Source: Alligator mississippiensis (taxonomy: Eukaryota > Chordata > Crocodylia > Alligatoridae). From it: a stretch of DNA of 64,000 nucleotides. The notes under the pieces are model-generated. The model worked only from the letters and a program-made list of their open reading frames with translations, was not told the DNA's origin and ran no database searches. How positions within the stretch are numbered: the first letter of the stretch is position 1; every line of letters begins with the position of its first letter. Of the stretch, positions 1 through 60,636 are shown one piece after another. The stretch lies in contig NC_081824.1 of NCBI RefSeq assembly GCF_030867095.1, positions 149,077,433-149,141,432 on the forward strand. Direction: 5' to 3'. A program made the position numbers and the translations under genes.

Positions 1-1024
1 AGAACTCAGAAACACCACCACAATGTTTTTGATTATATGGATTCCTATTGGAAGTTTCTGGGTTTGTTTTGTGAACCATACATATGTGTTTACACACCTT
101 GGCATACAACAAAATTGGCAAACTGACACCTATGCAGTACTTCACAGCACCCTGGTTGAGAATCTGTGCTCTAGAGAGCTTTCAGTCTGAAAGGATCAAG
201 AACAGATGAAGGGCTGGGCACAGACTAGTAATCTATAGGCAAATAAATGCATGGATGACGGGCATAGTTTTGTTCTTTGTTTGGTTTTTCCTTTTAATCA
301 GTGGTAGAAGTAGGATGGACTTATGTTCTTTAACAATGTGATTATTAGGGAGATGGCTCACTTCAGTTATTAAACTTGCAGTAGTAAAACCTTTTGAAAA
401 AAAATTGCCAATTGTTTGGAAGCAGCATCTGAAAAATGATTATTTTGAGTCAAGTGTTGTAACCTATGGTTGAGACTTGTAAATGAAGGCCTAAGTTTGG
501 TAAAATTAATTAGTGACATTTTCCTGAATATATCATTAAGATGAGCACAAGCCAGTTGCCTTTTACGTAAACGTGACTATCATTGGGAATCCTCTCTAAA
601 ACCCTGGTTTAATGTAATTTGAGTAATGTGATTATTTTCTTTTTACCATAGTATCTAGTGTCAGACCTAAAATTAGCATACCAATACAGATTTGTAAGCA
701 CCAAGGAGGAAAAGGGCTCCTAAAGCTAGAACTTTGTTAGTATATGAACAAATTGACAAACCAGCCATGAATATATTTATGGGAAATTAATAGGGGTTTC
801 TAAGCATCAAAGTAATGAGGATCTGGAACTGCCTTCTGGTTAAGAAATAAATTTGGTATAAACTAGTTTTATGATTGAACTCAGTCCCTTTTATGAAAGG
901 GCTTGTATGAGCCGGTTGCCTGCTGCAGCAGGGAACTTGATAATCAAGAAGGGACTGTTTCCAGTTGTGTCTACACTAGTGTGATGTAGTGGTTCTGTCT
1001 ATAATAGTGCTTTTTTCCCTACAG
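1..1024 (+). other. NUP133: NUP133 intron (partial, 5' end outside window)
   Basis: AT-rich unique-looking sequence ending in a polypyrimidine tract and the AG acceptor at 1023-1024. No exon, RNA gene or clear repeat was recognised. Because the next exon aligns to about human residue 138, this should be the intron after human exon 3. Confidence 0.8.
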
Positions 1025-44497
<43,473 letters not shown>

Positions 44498-44620
44498 TTT
44501 TTTTTTAACATTTTTGAAAGTACATTTTTCTAAAGAATTATTAAAACAATGTATACTTTTTTACATTCTGTTCGTACTTTGCTAAATCTTTATAATAAAA
44601 TTTATATAGTAAGTCATGTG
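44498..44620 (+). promoter_or_regulatory. NUP133: NUP133 3' UTR and poly(A) signals
   Basis: A short AT-rich 3' UTR follows the stop. ATTAAA lies at 44540-44545 and canonical AATAAA at 44594-44599, followed by a GT-rich stretch (tcatgtgttttgtc). Cleavage near 44610-44620 is inferred. Confidence 0.7.
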
Positions 44621-45049
44621 TTTTGTCTTGGAAATTCATAATTATTAAGCTACTAATAAGTATTTGCCTCTACTATTGGAATGTACTCTCTCTCCTCATT
44701 GGTTTCTCTTTTCTGAACCTTTCAGTATCAGGGTTGTGCATTTTTGTCCAGCTTACAGGATGACTTGATTCTAAAGATGTACCAACATCATGGGTGAAAT
44801 CTCAGCCCTGTTGAAGGCAACAGTTTTGCCTTTAACTTCATTGGGGCCAGGATTTCAGCCCACAGGTATGTGCTGTGAAAAACAGAATGAATATTAGATG
44901 ATGGCTGTGTAGCTTTTTACAAAGAAACAAAAGTCCAAGTCTCTAAAATGACACTGTTAAAAAAATAAATAAATAAATGGTCTCTAGTAAACTTTACACG
45001 GATACAATAGCACCTTTGATCTCAAAATATCTATGCCATACAAAGGTAG

Positions 45050-45165
45050 ATGGATTAACCTCCCTTTTACAGAAGAGGAAACTAGCCCAAAGTCAGCCAG
45101 CTGTCAGTAGCAGATGAAAATAGAAGGCAAGTCTCCTAACTCCAAGCCCCCATGTTTAGCAAATG
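45050..45165 (-). repeat. MIR SINE fragment (reverse)
   Basis: ttttacagaagaggaaact ... agtcagccagctgtcagtag ... tctcctaactccaagcccc is the reverse MIR order (cacagatgaggaaactgag .. gtcctgactcc). Confidence 0.6.
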
Positions 45166-46629
45166 TACAACATGTAGGTGCATTAATTTTACAGATAAAA
45201 TTTCAACAAATTCTGACTAGTAACTTTTAGGTGAAAGCTACAAATGTAGGAATTATCTACAGATGTTAACAGTACATCTAAAACCATAAGAATTTTAGAG
45301 CTCACTATTCAGTCGTTTCCAATGCGTGCCTAAGCCTAGACTCCCTGGAAACCTAGAAAGCAGTTATCAAAGTGGGAGTCCAGCAAAGACCTTCCTTTAC
45401 TCGACGGCTCATTCTTTACAAGTTCACATCAACTTACCAGGGTTTGCTTATCTCTGGCACGATGAGAAAAATATCCATGTAACACTTAGGTTCTCCTGAT
45501 GGTCTTGATACTCAAATGGTAGCAAGATTAATCTAAAATCAGATGAAGATTGCTTTAATTTGACAAGTTGCGGGAGAACCATACTTTTTACGAATAGTTT
45601 AACATCCAGAGAATGAATGCAGAGCAAGTTGTATACCCTTATGCCTTACTTTCCTTGGCCATCTGCCTGCTGAAACAACTTGATCCAACAGCTGAGAAGG
45701 TCATAAGTTAAATTAGTTGAAGAGAATCCAGTCTCTGGTTTAAAAAGTACAGCTACCATTCCACTGCTTCCCCCTCCTCTCTGTGCGAATGGAGTGCTCT
45801 GAGCTGAAAGGCTGAACATGTTTGGAAGAATAGACATCTAGAAATGTTCTAACTAATATGGGAAAGAAGAGCATTAGCAACCTTGGAAAGTCACTGCTGA
45901 ATTAAACTTTTATCTGTTTTCACAGCACTGCATAGCTGTGAGACTAGTGGGTGTAACTAGTAGCTGTATCTTTAAACAAGTGTGTAATTCAGAGTATTAG
46001 GATTTTACTGGTAAATGATTTTTAAATTGAATATGGTCTGAAATAATAAAAAAAACCCCAAAACTCCTCTCCATAAAGTCTCTTTATATCAAAACACGGT
46101 CAACAGTGTGAGCCAAAGGGAACCTCTGCATAGGCTGCTGTATAGGCATATTGGCTGCTGTACATGATCAAGGTGATAATCTGCTAAAATCATGCATCAA
46201 TCTAGATATTTGGTGATCATTAAACTATATTAAGGGCTGTTTTCTTACCTTTTCTCATTTCAGAAAGCCAATATTTAAGCGGTAATGGACAGACCGTGTT
46301 TCTCCTGAATAGTATGAAGCCTACCTTAGGGTCTCAAGTCACAGGCCATGTCATTTTCACAATTAAGATTTTGCATTAGTACTGGTATAGAAGGTACCTG
46401 GCATTAATGCAGCACCTTTCATCTGAGGAACTCCAGAGTGCCAGGCCACAGACAGTAAATTTCAGGGGGGGAAAGCATTTTAAATAGCTTTTCTGTATTT
46501 CAAGTTACTTAAAGTTAAATAGTTTAGTATTAGGACTGGTATATTTGTTGCCCGTTCAGTGTGAAGTTTAAAAGGTCAGGATTATTGGATGTTCTCCTTT
46601 TCCGTATGCTAGCAGTCATTCCACTTGAT

Positions 46630-46695
46630 TCCATTTGGATTTCTGCCTCCATTTGGCAGATGAGGCCCTAAGAGCACAGGAGTTGCACATTTTTA
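46630..46695 (-). repeat. MIR core fragment (reverse), weak
   Basis: ccatttggcagatgaggccctaag resembles the reverse MIR core. Too short to be certain. Confidence 0.35.
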
Positions 46696-49429
46696 CAGCT
46701 TGTTATACATTTGCTCCCAATTCCAAGCTTTACTGGTAACTGTGAGGGGGGGCACCCCTTTGTAGCCCTTTTCTTGTAGACTGGCCTTATGTCAAATAGT
46801 TTATAAAGAAGAAGCTTTCAGTTAGCACTGGATTGGAATTCCACAGATATCAATTTTGTTTTGCTGCTTACTGGATCCAAAAACAATTACAGTACAATGT
46901 AACAGTGGCATTAATGAAAGTGTTGTTCCTACCACAATGTTTGCTGCCTGGCTAACCCTTTTTTACATGAGTGACTGTTTCAAATACATTTATGCTTCAT
47001 GTTTTATGGATTAAATTATGCATGACTTAAATGTCAATCCTTCAACTGTTGCATCTAGAAATTACAAAAGTGAGTAATGGGAAATGTTGTGAGACTTAGG
47101 TTGGTTTTGATACAAAAATCAGAAATTAGACAAAGCAAAGTTTTCCTCTTTGCTGTAATGTGGTCTGACTTAGCTGTCTTGTGCCTGAGTTTGTGCACAC
47201 ATGCACACAAACCCCAGCAAACTAGGCATAAAAGGCTAAACAGATCTGTTTGAATCCTAGGGAAGGTATCTGGGAAATGGCCTTTTAGTTGGAGCAATAA
47301 AGAATATTGCTACCAGGCATTTTTCTGTATTAAGCTGAATTGCTATTATTCATATTACAGTATTGAGGAGATACCATGACAACTGTAGAAAAAAGAAAAA
47401 TGGTGTATGTCCATGACTCGTCAGATTACATTAAAGATCACTGATAATGCATACCTATCTGTGGCAGAGCTCATACAATTAAGTTTCATTCAGGTGTTGA
47501 ATTTCGACTTGACTTCTATGTTTATCTGTAGTTTAGAGTCTACAGCTGCCCATCACAGTTACTAAAAGATTTGATTATTGCTGTGATTCCTTGAAATCCC
47601 CAAAAAGGTGATTTTTCACTTTGGACTAGCATATTTTCAATTGTAGACAAGAATTGGAAAAGGAATGGAAAGAAGTGGGGGAAAGGCAACACTTTTTTTT
47701 TCCCCAACAGGTTAGCATGGCAGGAAGCGGAAATGGGAGAGTGGAATAAAACGCCATAGGGTGCAGCCAGAGGTGAATGGAAGAGCTGCCAAACTAGGAG
47801 ATGCAGAGATTAAATGTTAAAGAAGTCAAGTCTCCTGCCCCTAGATAAGCTTAGCTGCCTCTGAAATACAACATCAGAAAATGTGCCTCTGCTTCCATAG
47901 GGTTCCTGATAGCAGAGACACCCCCTAGTAGTGCTTCCACCAACTTGGCAAAGGATTTGTCTTTGGCTAGTCCTACCCTCATTTCCCTATGGTAAATTCA
48001 GCCAACTACACTGACCTTTGGGGGTTAGACTGTACATTATTAGGTTTGCTTGCATCTCTTTTATCTGATCCTCACTTCCCTAAGTAACAAACTATTCTAA
48101 ATAAAGGCTTTCAGCTCTATCAAATGGAATCTGCTTAAATATTCAGACCTGGGGTGAATGAATATCGTTCCCTTTTATTTAATGTTGTGGTAGGTTCATC
48201 TAGTCAAGCAGCTGATCTCTTGAGACTCATCTACCTCTTATAAGGGTTGAGCTGTTCTGATTCACACATCAGACTGCACTGTAACCACGCAGAGCCCAGC
48301 AGGGCAATGTCACAACTGTCAAATGCACCAATCCCCCCAACTGCAAGCAATTAAACAGATCTGTGTCAGGCTGCTGGTATTAGCCATGGTACCAGGAAAG
48401 AAATATTTTCCCAGGATCATTATCTCAAACAGGCATCCACCATTATCTGCTTACATGTATTCACAGGCATCTTTACATGAGAATGAGTAAAACAATGCTT
48501 TTAAATATGTTAAATATGAAGTCTGATGTGATCTACTGCAAACTACAAGCACGACAAGCAAACCAAAATCTACCTTTCCAACTTCGGCGCCTCTTCTGTG
48601 TTAAGTCCTCACCTTCCCCAGGCTAGTGAGGGAACTCGGTTCTTACTCTTACATTGAGAAAATAGCCGCAAGTGTTGCTGCCTTTCTGAAGGCTTGTCTC
48701 TGCTGGGAGGAAGGCAATTCCTACTAGTAGAGATCAAAGACTTCCCTGGGTTCCTGGAGCATTGCAAAAGATGGGCAGCTGTTTAGGCAATGCTTCTGGG
48801 AGCCCTGCCTTACTGTTGCAGGGTACTGGGAGGGAGGGGGAGGTAACTGAAAGTTACTGATCTGTCCTTTCACTAAGTTACTGGATGGACCTAGAGAAGC
48901 CTCTGATACTGTAATTGGTGTGATCTATTGGCCGGCTAATTCTTGACTTGAAACGCGGCAGCCCTGAATTGACGAAGGAAAGGCCCCTGGAAAAGACTGT
49001 TTTAGGCTGGGTTACAAGCAAGGGCCTTTTCCATTTTAAACTTCTCCATGGGGAAAAACCTGCTGCTGGTCTGCTGGCACATATGTAAGGATGAAGTCTT
49101 GTAGGACCCTTTACGCATTACAGGTATTGCACAATTAAATGGGTAATGGCGCAATTCCTTGGGACCAGCAACAGGTGCCAAGTTGTGATATCCCACCTTG
49201 CCACAAGCGGCTATAATGTCAGAGCTCGAAAATGTGGTCTAAGTTCATTGCTGGTGGCTCTCCAGCTTCCCTTGCATGTGCAGCAAAAGGGAGAGTAAAG
49301 GTGCCTCTCTCTCCCTTGCTGGCTGTTGGCACCGGGGCTGGCCTTAGCCGCCCCGGGAGCCCTCTGTGTGCTCCAGCCCTCTCCCCTGCCCCTGCCCCGC
49401 TAGCCTAGCAGCACTGGGACAGCTGCCAA

Positions 49430-49649
49430 CTGTACTTCCCCCCCCCCTCGGCCCAATGCCCCAGTAAAGCCTGGCATGCCCATAAGTAGATTGGAATCCC
49501 TGCAGAAATGAAAAAGAAAAAAACAGAAGCGCACCTGGGTATATCAGTGTTATAAATAGCCGTAAAGGCCCGCAGGCCCGGCACGGACGAGAAGTGGCCG
49601 ACCTGGCACCCCGCCTCACCGGGGAACCGCGATCATCCTCTATATATAA
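49430..49649 (+). promoter_or_regulatory. Candidate distal muscle control region of ACTA1
   Basis: Within 220 bp there are E-boxes CAGCTG (49430-49435), CAACTG (49437-49442) and CACCTG (49532-49537), plus two exact matches to the MEF2 consensus YTAWWWWTAR: TTATAAATAG (49550-49559) and CTATATATAA (49640-49649). MyoD-family factors bind E-boxes and MEF2 cooperates with them. The cluster lies about 650-870 bp before the predicted transcription start. Function is inferred only from motifs. Confidence 0.5.
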
Positions 49650-50073
49650 AACGGGCTTGGCAGGGGCTTTTTCCATGAGGAAAAGAGTTGGTGTGGGGCA
49701 GCGCTGAAGCCCCCACGCGCGCCTTCCCCACATACCCAAGTGACCCAAGCAGCCCGGGGGCAAGGGGATGGCGCTGGGGTGGAGCTTGCTCCTCGGAAAC
49801 ACCGGCCGGTGGGGTGGGGTGGGGGGTGTCCCGGCCTCGCACCTCGCCGCGAGGCAGACGGCTGGCAGCGGGCCGCCGAGGCGCTGCCCCGGGGCAGGGC
49901 AGGGCAGGGCCGGACCGGACCGGACACACGCCGCGTGTGGGGGCCACACGTGCTCGCGGGGGCGTGAGCGGCGGGCGCAGCCCCACGCCGCCCGGCTTCT
50001 TGCTCCTTTATGGGCATGGCGGGCCGAGGCTTATTTCGGACGCGGCCCCCGGCGGGCGGGCCCGGCAGACACT

Positions 50074-50083
50074 CCTTATACGG
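50074..50083 (+). promoter_or_regulatory. CArG-like box (SRE2-type) of ACTA1
   Basis: CCTTATACGG differs from CC(A/T)6GG at one base. It lies 140 bp upstream of the exact CArG box, in line with the multiple serum response elements of vertebrate skeletal actin promoters. A weaker TCCTTTATGG string occurs at 50004-50013. Confidence 0.65.
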
Positions 50084-50213
50084 GCCGGGCCGGGGCGCCG
50101 GGCGCTGGGCGCGGGCCAGCACCGCCTTCTTTGGGCAGCGGCGCCGGGGGCCGGGGGCTCCGGCCGGGCCGCGCCAGGGCCGGGGCCAGGGCCCGCCGCG
50201 CCGTGGGCCGCGC

Positions 50214-50223
50214 CCAAATATGG
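50214..50223 (+). promoter_or_regulatory. Proximal CArG box (SRE1) of ACTA1
   Basis: CCAAATATGG is an exact serum response factor site 53 bp before the ATAAAA box. It is in the position and sequence known for skeletal alpha-actin promoters, where SRF drives muscle expression. Confidence 0.9.
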
Positions 50224-50266
50224 AGACGGCCGGGCAGGAATCCGGGGGGCCGGGCCGCGCCGCGCG

Positions 50267-50272
50267 ATAAAA
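50267..50272 (+). promoter_or_regulatory. ACTA1 TATA-type box (ATAAAA)
   Basis: ATAAAA sits in a GC-rich context about 30 bp before the start of the presumed exon 1. This sets the transcription start at about 50297. Confidence 0.85.
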
Positions 50273-50296
50273 GCCGCCGGGCCCCGGCACCCACCG

Positions 50297-55755
<5,459 letters not shown>

Positions 55756-55959
55756 CGCCCCACGCCTGCGGCTCCTGTGCTCACTCAAGCGCTCCCGCCC
55801 CGCCTGCACTGCCCGGGGCTGGAGGTGGGGGGAGGAGGGGGTGAGGGGGGGACGGCTGGGCTTGGAGGAAATCACCACAGGGACAGTGCAGCCCTGCTCC
55901 GGGAAGTGGGCCAGGACGCCCGGGGTTTTCTAGCGCTTCCTCACATGCAGTTCCCGACG

Positions 55960-56215
55960 CACGTGGAAAAGGGGCGGGCGCCTGAGCCTGAGCTGGGGAA
56001 CAACCAGACAGCAAAGAGTCAGCCAATAACAGACAGTAGCAATCGGACAGTAACAGTAGCAGTCAGCCAATAGCGGTCAGACCGTAACAATCAGCAACAC
56101 GCAGACCATAACAATCACAGCAACACCCAGGCAATAACAGCCGCAACCAAACACCACTCGGCCACAATCAGCAACAACCGGATAAAAGCAGACAGCAATG
56201 ATCAGACAGACAGCA
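55960..56215. repeat. Degenerate CAACAATCAG-type simple repeat
   Basis: About 250 bp of loosely repeated agacagtaacaatcagcaaca-type decamers, about 200 bp after the ACTA1 poly(A) site. Several units contain CCAAT. Confidence 0.75.
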
Positions 56216-56990
56216 AGAGGCAGAGCAGCGAGGTGCTGGAGCAGCTTTGGCGGGGTGGGATGTGCCTGGCCCCTAGGCTGAGCGCCCCTGCTTCCCCATG
56301 GGTTCATTCCCTTCCCCCCCATCGCCTGTGAGTCCCCCCCGCTCCCCCCAGCGCTGGCAGCCCCTCGCCTTGCTCTCGCGGTTAGACTACGAGGCAGTCC
56401 GGCATCGTGATGGGGCTGCGCGGGCTGCCCCCCCTCCCCCCGCCCGACGTGCTGCGCCGTCCCGCTCCAGCGGCCCTGTCTGCCCGGCGGGAGCCCACGA
56501 TGCCCCGGGGAGAGGGGGAGCGGGAGAAGTGCGGCGCTCGGCCCTGCCGAGGAGCCGGGACTTCCTGAGCAGCAGTGGGTCCCTCGGATTCAGCTGGCTC
56601 CGGGCAGTGGCTCTCCTGCCTCTAAGCCCCTGCCTTGCCCTGGCAGCCACCAGCCTTCCTGTGCACTCCCCCCTCAGAGCCGCCGGCTCAGCAGCCTGCA
56701 GAGCAGGGGCAGTTGTGCACATACTTGTCCGCCTGCCCATTCATAGGATTCCCAGTGACCAGCCATTCTGGGCCTACTGGGCTCTGACATGCCTGAGGGC
56801 TCGGGGAGGTCTTCCTGGCCACAGCCGCCACCTTTCTGAGGCTCCTCTGGGCAATTTTGGCTTTCTGGAGTTGGCATCATTGCCCCTTGCAAGAACCCTG
56901 AAGGAGGGGGCTGTGGGGACTCCACCAAAGGGCCCTGAAGGAGCACACACCCTCCTAGGCTGCTGGCCACTCAGATCAGTACTCTTGGTT
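56216..56990. other. GC-rich downstream block, no gene recognised
   Basis: CpG-rich especially at 56300-56570. The open frame at 56298-57242 (314 codons) has no recognisable domain, runs through a hAT-like repeat and is read as an artefact of composition. A CpG island is possible. Confidence 0.5.
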
Positions 56991-56993
56991 AGT

Positions 56994-57316
56994 GGTTCTC
57001 AACCTTTTTTTGTACCAGGGCCCAGTTGTAAAAATCGATGGCCAGTCATGACCCACTGCCCCTCACTCCTGACCCCCAGTCCCCAACCCCCCCAGCGTGT
57101 GGGGCAGGGGGTGGGTGTGTGGGGCCATGGGGGCCCCAAGAAGCCCCCAGCAAGCCCCTTGCAGGCTGTAACTCTGCCAGGCTACAAGGGAAAAGCCACA
57201 GTTTCCCATGTTCTTCTCCTTGAAAAGAGAATCTATTTTTAAAGTTGGTTTGTGATCCTTTCATATATTCTTCGACCCACTTTTGGGTCGCAACCCACGG
57301 GTTGAGAAACACTGCT
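56994..57316. mobile_element. hAT-like element, decayed ends
   Basis: The left end tagtggttctcaacctttt and the right end, in reverse complement cagtgtttctcaacccgtgg, are the common CAGTGGTTCTCAACC type. The interior contains cgacccacttttgggtcgc near the right end. No clear target duplication. Confidence 0.7.
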
Positions 57317-59235
57317 TGAGAGAGCAGTGTGGTTGGGTAGAGTGAGTTGCCCTAGTAGAGGTGACATGGGACTTATGAGGAGCCTCCTCGTTTTGGAGTA
57401 CCCTGCTCTCCCTGCCTCCCTGCCAGGAATGACTGACACAGGTTCCCTTGGACCACCGTGACATGACTCCCTGGGACTGAAACAAATCTCTTAAGAGCTC
57501 GGTATGACGTGACTGCCTTGGTTGTGATCCCTTTGAGGTATAATGATCTGTGCTGTAAGTTCAAAGTCATCACAAAGATCCCAACATGTTGCATTTGTTG
57601 TAGTTAAAGGTTTGTGTAGGGAAATATCCATCAGCCTTCTTTTTAAAAAAAATTGAAGTGGCTACCATTATTACATAGAGTCTATAGTGTTAGAAGAACA
57701 ACAGACCTATAATGTGAAGCATGCTGGATCACTCAGCTCATGGTATTTTGCATAAAGTATAGAATAAATTGGAGGGATTAAAAATGTCTCATTTAGTGGT
57801 CCAGTGTTTGGAAAGGGTTCACACTTGTTCTTAATGTGTTGTTTGAAAAACCTTGCTAAGATAACAGGTCACCCTGTTAACCCTTTGCTGAAATTAAGGT
57901 GACTCCTACATTTTAGTTGTTCTAGTTTTCCCTGCCTTAAAAGTGAGATCAACACCTTTCTCTCTCATGTATTGGTAGGAGACACTGACCATTCTGGTAA
58001 GTCTAGAGAAATGTAATAGAAGGGACACAATTCTGGATGTCCACTGCACAGAGCTCCCACTAAATTGCAGGGGCTTTGAGGAAGAATCCCATTTGTTTCT
58101 GCAAATAGTGCCTAAGTCCCCGTGGGAATCAAGTCTTTGTTTCCAAATTTCCTTTGCTTTTATGTAAAAAAGCCCCAGGTGAAACTGAAATACTTCATTT
58201 CCAAGTGAAGAGGCCATTTCTGTTTGACCTAAACTTTTTTTGCAATGCATACATGCACACACACATGTATGCTCAGACACTGAACTCATAAAGAAATTAC
58301 CTATAAGCAGGACTGGGCAAATAACACTTTACTGCAAAGGGGGAGCTTTTGGTTCTAAGAATACCTCATATGCTTCCCAGTAATTTTTCTGGAGATGTAA
58401 AGGAGCAATACCTGAATTTTGTAACTAAAGACCATACACAGCAGGATATCTCCATAACATAGTATATAAGTACTTTACAGGCAACAAGGGTAGAGCCATT
58501 GGGTCAAATTCTGCCTATGGATAAGCACCCACAAATGTCAGAGCTGTACTTAAATGCAGATTTAGACACCTTATAAATGGCCTGATTATCTGAGCTCCTG
58601 CAACTCTGCTAAGCACCTCTGAAAATCAGCTGACCTATCTGAATCCCCAATACATGGCTGCAGGGGACTAATTTTAGACACCCACATTTGAAATGTTAGT
58701 CTGCGTGTGTTTGTTGCAGAGTCGGATTCATCCTGAGATGAAGGAACTGATTTCCTAAACTAACTCTGATAGCAGTGTAACCAAACGCCAAAAGCTTGCA
58801 CGAAGACCTAAGAATTATATTGACCTCAGCACGTAGCTCTTTCACAGGCTGTATACCTACCTGAGTCCCACTTATGCCCTGTATCAGGGTCTCACGTGAT
58901 GGAAAGAGCCTCTACTTCAGATGAACAACGATCTGAGTGACTGATTCAGTTCTGAGGTGGGAACTCTAGCCCTCCAAAACAGTCTGAATCTAGCCCCTGG
59001 TTTTTATTTCATGTGGTATAGTAGCAGAAACAGGACAACATTTGTGCCAGTTTTGCAAGTCATTGTAATAAAACAAGGGTTGAATTAAAATGGTCATCGG
59101 ATTCATCAGAGTAAAACCTCAGCTCATTAATAGTGTATTCCTTGTTGAAAATGGCACATCTCTTCTTTGTTTTCAAACCACTGCTCACAGTTCTTGTATG
59201 AAATTCTATGATCTGTGTTACACAAGATATCAGAT
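57317..59235. other. Intergenic sequence, nothing recognised
   Basis: Mixed composition. ORFs up to 127 codons (57906-58289, minus strand) show no family resemblance. Confidence 0.45.
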
Positions 59236-59240
59236 TAGAT

Positions 59241-59535
59241 CCGTGGTGCTCAACCTATGACTCTCGCACTGGATCCAGCTCCCAAAGTGACTGGAATGGG
59301 CTCACAGCACAGGGGATCAACAGCAAGCAGTTTGGCTTAGCACATCCCCTTCCCTGCCCTACACCATGTTGCTGATTCCCTTTGCAGCTCTCTTCCCCTC
59401 CCTCTAACATGGGAAGCTACCTCCCTTACCCTTCTCTCCCCTGTCCCTCCCTGCTGGAGGGGATCATCACCCAGCTTGTGATGCAGCTAGGTTGCCAGCA
59501 CCTGGCCCACCAATCTAAAAGGTTGAGCTCCACTG
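59241..59535. mobile_element. hAT-like element, decayed
   Basis: The left end ccgtggtgctcaacctatg and the right end, in reverse complement cagtggagctcaaccttt, match the hAT type seen at 36745 and 56994. Flanking octamers gattagat and gaccaagc differ only by transitions, so a decayed duplication is possible. Confidence 0.6.
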
Positions 59536-60347
59536 GACCAAGCGATTACAATGACTGCTTCTGGCCTTAAAATCTATTAATCTATCCCTTTGGACAACCT
59601 CCTAAATCTCCCCTCTAATCTCTTTGCTGGTTTTGTATTGGTATTGATCATCCTTTGGGATATTGAATATATTAGTATTTTTTATTATAGTCTGAGTATT
59701 TTCTCAGCAGAGGATCCTGACAGCTCCTTTATTGCTATGAATCTTAGGAGTGATTTCTGCAAGGGCATGAGCATTGTATGTGACACAGACAGGTGCACAC
59801 TTGGGACTTTGTTTCACACAGCTCTATATTTTTAAACAAAAAATCCCCAAACTAATAAAAATATATGATGCCAATCTTGAAAATACACCCGTGAGACCAA
59901 AATTGCAACTAAGATCATGTTGGCTTTGGTGCCAGCTATAGAACAGTGGTGTTCTCAGACAGCTTTGCTCCATTCTTCCTGGGAGGGTCACAGCCAGACA
60001 TAGGATGCTCAGATAGACACGTTTCTACATATTCCCACCCCAAAAAAGCAAAGGTCCAGATTTAGCTCTTAGTTACACCACTGTAACCTGAGACCGGGGT
60101 CAGGATGGCCTTGTACCTCTAGCGAGCATCCCAGGCAGCCTTGGCATGAGCCTACCTTTAGACCCACTTCAGAGAGCTGCCTGTGCTCCAAGCATAGATT
60201 TAGCTCTAAATCCCCCTCCCCAAGCACGTTTCTCTTCACCTTAGTGAGCTTTGCAGAACATTTCCAGGCACTTATTTGTTGAGGGAAAAGAAGAGGGAAA
60301 GATTGTCCCAGAGAAGGAAAGCTCAGACATGCACAGGGGCAAGCACA

Positions 60348-60520
60348 GAATCATAGAAAAAGAGAGCTGGAAGAGACCTCTGGAGGTCATTTAATACAAC
60401 CCCCTGCCTAAGGTAGGATCATCCCTGTCCAAACCACCCCATCCTTGTTTACTATTACTGAACTACACAATCAACCCTGTCACACAACTACAAGGCATAG
60501 CACCCTAGCCTGCCACAGAT
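60348..60520 (-). repeat. CR1 3'-end fragment (reverse)
   Basis: It starts agaatcatagaaaaagagag then ctggaagagacctctggagg, the reverse complement of the CR1 tail, and continues with reverse CR1 3' UTR strings (aatacaaccccctgcctaa). Confidence 0.75.
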
Positions 60521-60580
60521 AAAGCAGGGGGACAACAGCAGTCAGTGTCCTGCAAACTGGCAGAGCAAAGCAACTGGCAT

Positions 60581-60636
60581 TGTAGCAGAAAGCCCCCTTT
60601 TCCTCTAATGTAGCAGAAAGCCCCCTTTTCCTCTTG
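60581..60636. repeat. 28-bp tandem duplication at LTR 5' end
   Basis: tgtagcagaaagcccccttt plus tcctctaa is followed by a second copy differing only in the last two bases. The LTR could start at either copy, but only the first abuts the GCAT flank. Confidence 0.9.

Larger units (their letters stand above)
44621..49400. other. NUP133-ACTA1 intergenic region
   Basis: About 4.8 kb without a supported gene. The longest ORFs are 80 codons or fewer and lack codon pattern. Old SINE traces are seen at 45050-45165 and 46630-46690. Composition changes to GC-rich after about 49300, where the ACTA1 upstream region begins. Confidence 0.6.

Noticed and set aside
56298..57242. 314-codon plus-strand ORF
   Set aside because: GC-rich stretch running into a decayed hAT-like repeat. 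No recognisable domain and no splice or promoter context.
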